In this document: piece by piece, positions 25,012 to 34,317 of the stretch | How positions within the stretch are numbered: position 1 is the stretch's first letter | How the letters are laid out: each line of letters starts with the position of its first letter | Origin: Corallococcus sp. AS-1-6 | Lineage (GTDB): Bacteria > Myxococcota > Myxococcia > Myxococcales > Myxococcaceae | DNA length: 64,000 bases | Assembly: GCF_020037015.1 (NCBI RefSeq) | Contig: NZ_JAIQDE010000031.1 | Location: forward strand, 1-64,000 | Reading direction: 5' to 3' | The notes under the pieces: model-generated | Databases searched by the model: none | What the model was told of the DNA's origin: nothing | Seen by the model: only the letters and a program-made list of their open reading frames with translations | Position numbers and translations under genes: made by a program

Positions 25012-25686
25012 TCAGGCCTCCGACACCTGCCCGCCGGCCAGTCTCAGACGGCGGGGCATGGAGCGAGCAAGCGTCTCGTTGTGCGTGACGACGACGGCGG
25101 TGATGCCCAGGTCCCGGTTGACGTCCCGGAGCAACTGGTGGATGCCCTCGCCTGTCGTGGGGTCCAGGTTGCCCGTGGGCTCGTCCGCGAGCAGCACCGC
25201 GGGCTTGAGCACCAGGGCGCGCGCCAGGGCCACGCGCTGGGCCTCGCCGCCGGACAGCTCGCCGGGGCGGTGGTCCACGCGGCTGCCCAGGCCCACGCGC
25301 TCCAGGAGCTCTCGGGCGTAGGCATACGCGGGGCCGCGGTCCCGGCGCTGGATGAGCGCGGGCATGGCCACGTTCTCCAGCGCGGTGAACTCCGGCAGCA
25401 GGTAGTGGCTCTGGAAGACGAAGCCGATGGTGCGGTTGCGGAACTCGGCGATCTCCGCGTCGTTCATGGCGAAGACGGACTTCCCGTCGAAGAGGACTTC
25501 ACCGGCGGCGGGGGCATCCAGCGTGCCCAGCACGTGCAGGAAGGTGCTCTTGCCCGCGCCGGACGCGCCAATCATGGAGACGAGCTCGCCGGCGTTGATG
25601 TCCAGCGACACGTCGCGCAGCACGTCGATGCGCTTGCCGTGCAGGAAGTAGCTCTTGAAGACGTTGCGGATGGACAACAGCGCCAT
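25012..25686 (-). CDS. lolD: Lipoprotein-releasing ABC transporter ATPase LolD
   Basis: A 224-residue ATPase that powers release of outer-membrane lipoproteins by the LolC/E permease. It has Walker A GASGAGKST (about 40-48), the Q-loop FQSHYLLPEFTALENV, signature LSGGEAQR and Walker B VLLADEPTGNLDP, with the H-loop THNE. The ATG at 25686 begins 2 nt after the permease stop. The longer frame upstream is the permease in another frame. Confidence 0.95.
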   Translation of the reverse strand: MALLSIRNVFKSYFLHGKRIDVLRDVSLDINAGELVSMIGASGAGKSTFLHVLGTLDAPAAGEVLFDGKSVFAMNDAEIAEFRNRTIGFVFQSHYLLPEFTALENVAMPALIQRRDRGPAYAYARELLERVGLGSRVDHRPGELSGGEAQRVALARALVLKPAVLLADEPTGNLDPTTGEGIHQLLRDVNRDLGITAVVVTHNETLARSMPRRLRLAGGQVSEA

Positions 25687-25688
25687 GG

Positions 25689-28049
<2,361 letters not shown>

Positions 28050-28061
28050 GAGGCCTCGTGG

Positions 28062-29621
28062 CTACTTCGCCAGCGGCTTGAGGAGGGGGAAGAGAATCAC
28101 GTCACGAATGCTGGCGGCGTCCGTGAACAACATGGCGACGCGATCAATCCCGATGCCCTCACCGGCCGTGGGCGGCATGCCGTGTTCCAGGGCGCGGATG
28201 TAGTCCTCGTCGTAGTCCATGGTCTCCTGCTGGCCCCGCTGCTTCGCGTCCAACTGGGCCTGGAAGCGGCCCTTCTGGTCCAGGGGGTCGTTCAGCTCGG
28301 AGAAGGCGTTGGCGATCTCCCGGCCCGCGACGAAGAGCTCGAACCGGTCCGTGACTTCCGGGTTCTGGTCGTTGCGGCGGGCGAGCGGGGAGACGGCGGT
28401 GGGATACTGGGTGATGAAGGTGGGATGGATGAGCGTGTGCTCGACGTGGGCCTCGAAGAGGGCGCCCACCAGCTCACCGTGGTTCATGGCGTCCACGGCG
28501 CGGCGCTCCGCCTCCGAGTGGACCGTCTTGAGCAGCTCGTGACGCAGGCGGTCCACGTCCACCATGTCCTTGTCGGACAGGGTGGGGACGGCCTCGCGGA
28601 TGGCCTCCGGCATGGGGATGCGCTTCCAGCCCTTGCCGAAGTCCACCGTGTGCTCGCCGTACTTCACCTTGGAGTCGCCGGTGACGTGGCGGGAGGCCTC
28701 CGAGAGCATCTCCTCCGTGAGGTCCATCAGGTCCTCGTACGTGGCGTACGCCTGATAGAACTCCAGCATCGTGAACTCCGGGTTGTGCCGGGTGCTGATG
28801 CCCTCGTTGCGGAAGTTGCGGTTGATTTCGTAGACGCGATCCATGCCGCCCACCACGAGCCGCTTCAGATAGAGCTCGGGCGCGATGCGCATGTAGAGGT
28901 CGATGTCGTACGTGTTGTGGTGCGTGATGAACGGCCGCGCCGCCGCGCCCGTCACCAGCGGGTGCATCATCGGGGTCTCCACCTCGACGAAGTCCCGCCC
29001 GTCGAGGAAGCTCCGGATGAACTTCACCAGCTTGCTGCGCTTGAGGAAGACCTGCTTCACGTCCGGGTTGGAGACGAGGTCCAGGTAGCGCTGGCGGTAG
29101 CGGACCTCCACGTCCGTGAGGCCGTGCCACTTCTCCGGCAGGGGGCGCAGGGACTTGGTGAGGGGCACGAACCTGGTGGCGGACAGGGACAGCTCGCCCG
29201 TCTTGCTGCGGAAGACGGGGCCCTGCACCGCGACGAAGTCGCCCAGGTCGCACTGCTTGAAGACCTCATAGAGGTCCCCGAGCGCGTCCTTCTTCACGTG
29301 CGCCTGGATCTCCCCGGAGCGGTCGCGCAGCTTGATGAAGGCGGCCTTGCCGAACGAGCGCATGGCCACGATGCGGCCGGCGACGTCGTAGACGGGCGCG
29401 TCCTTCTCCAGGTCCTCCATGGAGTGGTGGGCGTGCGTGGCCAGGATGTCCGCGGCCCGGTGCTTGGGGGCGTAGCCGTTGCCGTAGGGGTTGAAGCCGG
29501 CCTCGCGCCACTTCTCGGCCTTGTCCAACCGCTGCTGGTAGATCTCCTGCTCCTTGGAGCTGGAGTCCGCCGCTTCGCCGCTCTTCTCACCTGGGGGGGT
29601 CTTGTTCTCGGGGTCGGCCAT
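28062..29621 (-). CDS. lysS: Lysyl-tRNA synthetase, class II
   Basis: A 519-residue class IIb synthetase. After an acidic N-terminal extension (ADPENKTPPGEKSGE), the OB-fold anticodon domain spans about 70-190. The catalytic core has motif 2 RNEGISTRHNPEFTMLEFY and motif 3 GIGIDRVAMLFTD near the C-terminus. The ATG at 29621 starts the unit; the longer frame upstream runs into the anti-sigma region. The downstream gene lolC/E starts 12 nt later, so lysS may share a transcript with the envelope genes. Confidence 0.97.
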   Translation of the reverse strand: MADPENKTPPGEKSGEAADSSSKEQEIYQQRLDKAEKWREAGFNPYGNGYAPKHRAADILATHAHHSMEDLEKDAPVYDVAGRIVAMRSFGKAAFIKLRDRSGEIQAHVKKDALGDLYEVFKQCDLGDFVAVQGPVFRSKTGELSLSATRFVPLTKSLRPLPEKWHGLTDVEVRYRQRYLDLVSNPDVKQVFLKRSKLVKFIRSFLDGRDFVEVETPMMHPLVTGAAARPFITHHNTYDIDLYMRIAPELYLKRLVVGGMDRVYEINRNFRNEGISTRHNPEFTMLEFYQAYATYEDLMDLTEEMLSEASRHVTGDSKVKYGEHTVDFGKGWKRIPMPEAIREAVPTLSDKDMVDVDRLRHELLKTVHSEAERRAVDAMNHGELVGALFEAHVEHTLIHPTFITQYPTAVSPLARRNDQNPEVTDRFELFVAGREIANAFSELNDPLDQKGRFQAQLDAKQRGQQETMDYDEDYIRALEHGMPPTAGEGIGIDRVAMLFTDAASIRDVILFPLLKPLAK

Positions 29622-29710
29622 GACGCGCTCGTATGAAAGGCGCGGCACCGTAGCCAAGCCTCCCCCGGTACGCAACGCATCCCAGGGGGTGGCGGCCCCG
29701 GAAACGACCG

Positions 29711-30091
29711 TCAGGAAGACATCAAGAGAAATGCGCCCACCGCCGCGGCCAGGAGCAGCGGGATGAGGATCTCCACCGGGAAGCGGTGCTGGGCATGCGC
29801 CAGGTGCAGGCCCTTGAGGCCGAAGCGGCGCTGGCGGCGCACGCGGGCGGCCACGAGCGACGCGAGCGCGGGCGGGGCCTTCTCCCGCTCCACCGTGCGC
29901 ACGCGCTCCACCGTGCGGGCGTACCGGTCCCACCCCTGGCGGCACTCCTCACAGCCGTCCAGGTGGCTGCGCACCGCCTGCTCCTGGGGGGCCGCCAGTT
30001 GTTCATCGGCGAGCGCCAGGAAGAGCGCCCTCGCCTCGCGGTGATCCAATCGCGGTTCCACGTCCGTTGACCTCCACCCGCCGCCGCTCAT
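29711..30091 (-). CDS. Zinc-finger anti-sigma factor with C-terminal membrane tail
   Basis: A 126-residue protein with the ZAS/zf-HC2 motif H-x3-C-x2-C in RSHLDGCEEC (about 42-51), which binds zinc and holds an ECF sigma factor. One transmembrane helix lies at the extreme C-terminus (about 104-123), leaving only three residues outside, so no periplasmic sensor domain exists. It overlaps the sigma gene by 4 nt, the classical sigma/anti-sigma arrangement. Signal perception must occur through the membrane, the zinc site or a partner protein. Confidence 0.85.
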   Translation of the reverse strand: MSGGGWRSTDVEPRLDHREARALFLALADEQLAAPQEQAVRSHLDGCEECRQGWDRYARTVERVRTVEREKAPPALASLVAARVRRQRRFGLKGLHLAHAQHRFPVEILIPLLLAAAVGAFLLMSS

Positions 30092-30744
30092 GGTTCGAAG
30101 CGCCCCAGCAGGTCCGCCAGCTTCTCGCGTGCCCGGTGGAGCCGGCTCTTCACGGTTCCCTCGGGCAGCTCGGTGATGTCGACAATCTCGTCGTAGCTCA
30201 GGCCCTCGATGTCTCGCAGCGCCACCAGCATGCGCGCATCGGGGTCCAGTTGGGAAATGGCCCGCTGCACCCGGGCCCGCTCACGCGCCGCGTCCAGGGC
30301 GGCGTCCGGCTGCGGCGGCGCACCGCCCCCTTCCGAGATGGCGGCGGCGCTCACCTCGTCGAACACGTCCGAGCGGCCCCGCCCCCGGCGCTGGAGGTAC
30401 TTCAGCCGGTTGAGGCAGTGGTTCTTGGAGATGCGGAACAGCCACGTGGACAGGCGCGCGTCCTCGCGGAAGCGGCGGACGTTCTGGTGCACGCTGACGA
30501 AGATCTCCTGCACCAGGTCGTGGGCCTCCTCGCGGTCGCCCAGCATGCGGAAGCAGAAGTCGTAGAGGCGGTCCTGGTGCTGGTGCACCAGCGATTCAAA
30601 GGCCTCCGGGTCGCCGCGCCGCAGCCGGACGAGCAGCGCCTGCTCCTCGCGGCGCGGGTCGGCCAGGGCCTCGGCGGCCAGGGCCTGCTGTCCGACGTCG
30701 AGCACTCCGCCCGGTGACACCCGCGCCTCCCGTGTCCGGCCCAC
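30088..30744 (-). CDS. ECF-type RNA polymerase sigma factor (RpoE-like)
   Basis: A 218-residue group 4 sigma factor. Region 2 has YDFCFRMLGDREEAHDLVQEIFV and the STWLFRISKNHCLNRLKY stretch for -10 binding; region 4 has GLSYDEIVDITELPEGTVKSR for -35 recognition. A Glu/Gly-rich linker with EGGGAPPQPD joins them. The GTG at 30744 has AGGA 5 nt upstream; an ATG at 30749 is out of frame. It is coupled to its anti-sigma gene and lies upstream of lysS and the Lol/Bam/Lpx operon. An envelope-stress role is inferred from position. Confidence 0.92.
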   Translation of the reverse strand: MGRTREARVSPGGVLDVGQQALAAEALADPRREEQALLVRLRRGDPEAFESLVHQHQDRLYDFCFRMLGDREEAHDLVQEIFVSVHQNVRRFREDARLSTWLFRISKNHCLNRLKYLQRRGRGRSDVFDEVSAAAISEGGGAPPQPDAALDAARERARVQRAISQLDPDARMLVALRDIEGLSYDEIVDITELPEGTVKSRLHRAREKLADLLGRFEP

Positions 30745-30776
30745 GCCATCCTACCGCACCACCCTGCCCCGCCCCC

Positions 30777-30804
30777 CCTGACACCGGCCCCGGAAAAAGG
30801 TTCC
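30777..30804 (-). promoter_or_regulatory. Candidate ECF autoregulatory promoter
   Basis: Reading leftward, GGAACCT (30804-30798), 15 nt, then GTCAGG (30782-30777) closely fits the RpoE-type pattern GGAACTT-N15/16-GTCTAA. It is about 33 nt upstream of the sigma gene GTG and just past the prfB terminator. ECF sigma factors commonly activate their own operon through such elements. It is a single instance and untested. Confidence 0.5.
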
Positions 30805-30812
30805 CGGGCATG

Positions 30813-30848
30813 AAAAACCCCTCCCGGCCTCAAGGCCCGGGAGGGGTG
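30813..30848 (-). terminator. Rho-independent terminator of prfB
   Basis: A 10-bp perfect GC-rich stem (30818-30827 with 30837-30846, extendable by an A-T pair) with a short loop, followed on the minus strand by TTTTT (30817-30813). It lies 41 nt after the prfB stop and before the ECF promoter. It is the best canonical terminator seen in this window. Confidence 0.85.
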
Positions 30849-30888
30849 TGGGATGCGTCCGGACGTCCGGCTGGGGGCTTGCGTGCCC

Positions 30889-32011
30889 CTAGTCCGCGGA
30901 GGCGTTGCGGTTGGGGTTCTTCACGCCCAGAAGCTGCGCGGTGACGAACTCGTCCAGGTCGCCGTCCAGGACCTTGTCCACGTTGCCCGTCTCCACGCCG
31001 GTGCGCAGGTCCTTGACCATGCGGTACGGCGCCAGCACGTAGCTGCGGATCTGCGAGCCGAAGGAGATGTCCTTCTTCGCCGCCTCCGCCGCGTCGCGCT
31101 CGGCCTCGCGCTTCTTCATCTCCAGCTCGTACAGGCGGCCGCGAAGGATCTTGAAGGCCATGTCCTTGTTGGCCGACTGCGAGCGCTCCGTCTGGCAGGT
31201 GATGATGATGCCCGTGGGCAGGTGGCGGAGCTGCGCCGTGGACGACGTCTTGTTCACCTTCTGTCCACCCGCGCCGCCGCCGCGGATGAACTTCAGCTCG
31301 ATGTCCTTCTCCGGCAGGTCGATTTGAATGCTGTCGTCCACCTCCGGGTACACGTCCACGGAGGCGAACGCCGTCTGGCGGCGGGCGTTGGCGTCGAAGG
31401 GGCTGATGCGCACGAGCCGGTGCACGCCCACCTCCGCCTTGAGGTAGCCGTAGGCGTTCTCACCCTCGATGCGCAGGGAGACGTTCTTGAAGCCCGCCTC
31501 TTCGCCCGGCACCTCGTCGCTGAGCTCGACCTTCCAGCCCTTGGTCTCACCGTAGCGCGTGTACATGCGCAGGAGCATGGCTGCCCAGTCCATGGAGTCC
31601 GTGCCGCCCGCGCCCGCGTTGATGTCCATGAAGCAGTTGCTGCGGTCCTGCGGCCCGGAGAGCATCCGCGCCAGCTCCAGCTTCGCGACCTCTCCCTCCA
31701 GCGCCGCGAGCGTGCCTTCCGCTTCCTGGGCGCTGGCCTCGTCGTTCATCTCCGCCGCCAGCTCCAGCAGCGTCTGCGCGTCGTCCAGCCCGCGCAGCGT
31801 CTTGTCGAAGGCGCCCACGCTGGCCTCCAGCGTGGACTTCTCCTTCAGCAGGCCCTGGGCCTTGGTGTTGTCGTTCCAGAAGTCGGGCTGCGTGGAGTCG
31901 CGTTCAATCAGTGCGATGCGGGACCGCTTGCGGTCGAGGTCAAAGATGCCCCCGGAGCGCGTTGAGGCGCTCCTTCAGGGTCTGGATCTTCTCCATCGAA
32001 TCGTTCGCCAT
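30889..32011 (-). CDS. prfB: Peptide chain release factor 2, programmed +1 frameshift
   Basis: RF2 releases peptides at UGA and UAA. Translation starts at ATG 32011 (MANDSMEKIQ), reads 23 codons to an in-frame TGA (31942-31940), then shifts +1 and continues to 30889, giving 373 residues. The tripeptide SPF (about 203-205) reads the stop codon, and GGQ (about 248-250) drives hydrolysis; both lie two residues from their E. coli positions. The conventional minus-strand frame beginning at 31818 would omit the first 64 residues. The CDS should be annotated as 32011-31943 joined to 31941-30889. It is followed by a strong terminator. Confidence 0.96.
31939..31954 (-). promoter_or_regulatory. prfB programmed frameshift site
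   Basis: The minus strand reads CGG GGG CAT CTT TGA C. A GGGGG Shine-Dalgarno-like element sits three bases before the CTT-TGA-C slip site, the same geometry as E. coli prfB. When RF2 is scarce the ribosome pauses at TGA, CTT-tRNA slips +1 onto TTT, and decoding resumes at GAC. This makes RF2 levels autoregulatory. Confidence 0.93.
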
Positions 32012-32061
32012 GGTGTTCGTCGTCTCCTTCGTATCGAAACAGTTGGGAATGCCGGGGTGTT

Positions 32062-33384
32062 TCAGGAGGCCTTGAGCGAGGTCACCTGTGCATCCTGACG
32101 GGGCGGCGTGCGCGCCGTTCCTGGCACGAGCGCCCGGAGCCGGTCCAGCCAGAACGCGCCGGCCATGCCCAGGGAGATGGGCAGGATGAGCGCGATGGCG
32201 CGCCAGTTGTCCTGGTCGAACCAGGGAAGGACCTTGAGGACCAGCCCCAGCGCGCCCGTCACCGCGAGCAGGCCCCACACCCACTTGAGCCGCGAGCGGG
32301 CCTTCGCGCTGTTCCAGGTGAGGCGCAGGCCGTACGGCACGGCCAGGAGCGTCAGCGGGTTCGCGAGGAAGAGGTTCTCGTTGTGGTGCGTGACGACGTG
32401 GTTCGTGCCCACCCACATGACGACGAGCGCCAGCCCGGGGATGCCCAGCACCAGCCCCACCACCACGTTCTCCAGGCCCAGGAGGATGCGCGCCGCGCGG
32501 CTGCCCTTCTTCTCCCACGCGGCCAGTCCCAGCGCGGCGCCGCCCAGGAGCACGCCCAGCGCGAGGATGTACGGGCCGAACGCGGGGGGCTGCGCGGGGG
32601 GCCGAGCGCGCGTGGGCGACGCGTAGAAGTCCCACTGCTTCTCCACCAGCGACACCGGCCGGCCGTCCGGGCCCGGCACCTTCAGCTCCGCCACCTGCTG
32701 CTCCAGTTCGTCCGGGAGGAAGGCCTCTTCGCGGCGGGTGATGGGCTTGTCGATGGAGTCGTTCATCATGAAGTCGAGCAGGAAGCTCACGGGCGGGCTC
32801 ACCGCCGTGTAGCGCCGCGTGTGCTCGCGCAGCGTCATGCGGGCCGGAGCCTTCTCCGCTTCCGCCAGCCGGCCGCCCACGGCCACGTCGATCATGTCGC
32901 GCAGCCGCGTCACGCAGTTGTCGCTGTAGTGCTCGTAGAGGTAGTCGCGGTTCTCCGGCAGCACGTTGTCCGCCAGCTTCTTCGCCACCGTCACGCGCTG
33001 CTCAGGCGTGAGGTTGAGCTCCTGCACGCGCACGTCGCGATCCAGCGACTTGTAGAAGCGGAAGGTGCCGTTGACGCTCGACTCACCCACCCAGAACTCC
33101 AGGCGGCCCTTGGCGAAGTGGACCACCGTCTGGTCGTCGAACGAGTACATCCCGTAGTTGTAGAGCCGCTGCATGTGGCGGGCGCGGTCCTCCACCACCA
33201 GCGAGCCGTGGCCCCACCACGAGAAGACGTCGTCGCCGGGGCTGAAGGTCACCAGCCAGATGGACAGGTCCTCGCCCCGGCTCTCGCCCGTGCCCCACGG
33301 CGGCACCGACGCGGCGCGCGCGACAGGCGCGGTCAGCAGGAGACCCAACAGGCTTGCGACGATGAGAGACGACAGGCGGGGCAT
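32062..33384 (-). CDS. DUF4105 (Lnb-like) exported membrane protein
   Basis: A 440-residue protein starting at ATG 33384 (MPRLSSLIVASLLG); a GTG 15 nt upstream is also possible. After a signal peptide, about 30-270 is a DUF4105/Lnb N-terminal periplasmic domain with FSPGDDVFSWWGHGSLVVEDR, YNYGMYSFDD and HYSDNCVTRLRD, a pattern with conserved His and Cys resembling NlpC/P60-like catalytic residues. The remainder has about five transmembrane helices. The activity is unknown; a cysteine-hydrolase role on a lipid or peptide is a guess from the His/Cys spacing. It sits between prfB and the cupin-YbeY gene. Confidence 0.8.
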   Translation of the reverse strand: MPRLSSLIVASLLGLLLTAPVARAASVPPWGTGESRGEDLSIWLVTFSPGDDVFSWWGHGSLVVEDRARHMQRLYNYGMYSFDDQTVVHFAKGRLEFWVGESSVNGTFRFYKSLDRDVRVQELNLTPEQRVTVAKKLADNVLPENRDYLYEHYSDNCVTRLRDMIDVAVGGRLAEAEKAPARMTLREHTRRYTAVSPPVSFLLDFMMNDSIDKPITRREEAFLPDELEQQVAELKVPGPDGRPVSLVEKQWDFYASPTRARPPAQPPAFGPYILALGVLLGGAALGLAAWEKKGSRAARILLGLENVVVGLVLGIPGLALVVMWVGTNHVVTHHNENLFLANPLTLLAVPYGLRLTWNSAKARSRLKWVWGLLAVTGALGLVLKVLPWFDQDNWRAIALILPISLGMAGAFWLDRLRALVPGTARTPPRQDAQVTSLKAS

Positions 33385-33435
33385 CGTTCCATCCAACACG
33401 AGGCACGGGGGGCCGCAAGCCCCCCGGCGGGGATT

Positions 33436-34317
33436 TCAGATGAGCTTCGCGCGGCGGGCGCGCGAGTCGATGGTCAGCGAGTCCGCCACCATGCCCCGCT
33501 CGCCCAGCAACTGCTCCTCCAGGGCCGCCATGCGCTTCGCGTCCCGGGGCTTCTCATGGTCATGCCCCAGGAGGTGCAGGAGGCCATGCGCCAGGTAGCG
33601 GCCCATCTCCGACTCCAGCGTGCGGCCGTACTCCTTCGCCTGCCGCTTCGCCGTGTCCAGGGAGATGACCACGTCGCCCAGCGGGCGGGGGCCCGGGGTG
33701 CCCTTGGGCAGGTCGCCCGCGGGGAAGGACAGCACGTCCGTGGCCTTGTCCTTCTGCCGCCAGGTGCGGTTGAGCCGGCGGATGGCCCGGTCCCCCACGA
33801 GCGACAGCGACAGCTCGCAGCCGGTGAGGCCCAGGCGCTTCAGGTAGTCGCGGGCCCAGGTGGTGAGCAGGCGCTCGTAGTCCGCGCCCTGCCCGTGCGC
33901 CACCTGCACCGTCACGTGGTTGTCCGCCGCCTTCGGCTTGGGCGCCGGCTTCTCCATGTGCGCCAGCTCCACGCGGAACGCCGGGGCGCAGATGGACCAG
34001 TAGTCACACGCGCCCTGCGAGTCGTTGCGGTACACCACGCGCTTGCCGCGCGGCACCAGGCCCACCTCGCCCGCGCCAATCCGTTCGCGCTTGCCGTCCA
34101 CCACCAGGGTGAGCTCGCCCGTGAGGACGAGCACCACCTCGTCGAACTCCGGCGTCTGCGCGGGTTCGCTCCAGCCCGGCGGCGCCCGCATGCGCGCCAC
34201 GGAGGCGGACTCCGTCTGCGTGCTGGCCACGCCGACGAACTCCTCGATGCGCTTGCCGTCGTCGCGCGGAATCACCTTGCCCTTGCGCAGCTTCACGCCC
34301 TCCACCTTGCGGCTCAT
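33436..34317 (-). CDS. ybeY: Cupin-YbeY fusion; rRNA maturation RNase
   Basis: A 293-residue protein overlapping the pgpH-like stop by 4 nt. Residues about 1-130 form a cupin (EutQ-like) with PEFDEVVLVLTGELTLVVDG and GEVGLVPRGKRVVYRND; the usual metal His residues are missing. Residues about 145-293 are YbeY, the 16S rRNA 3'-end processing endoribonuclease, with the zinc motif HGLLHLLGHDH near 244-254. An internal ATG at 33957 with GGAG upstream would yield YbeY alone (173 residues). The pgpH-ybeY neighbours and nearby phoH are the classical YbeY context. The cupin fusion is unusual. Confidence 0.9.
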   Translation of the reverse strand: MSRKVEGVKLRKGKVIPRDDGKRIEEFVGVASTQTESASVARMRAPPGWSEPAQTPEFDEVVLVLTGELTLVVDGKRERIGAGEVGLVPRGKRVVYRNDSQGACDYWSICAPAFRVELAHMEKPAPKPKAADNHVTVQVAHGQGADYERLLTTWARDYLKRLGLTGCELSLSLVGDRAIRRLNRTWRQKDKATDVLSFPAGDLPKGTPGPRPLGDVVISLDTAKRQAKEYGRTLESEMGRYLAHGLLHLLGHDHEKPRDAKRMAALEEQLLGERGMVADSLTIDSRARRAKLI

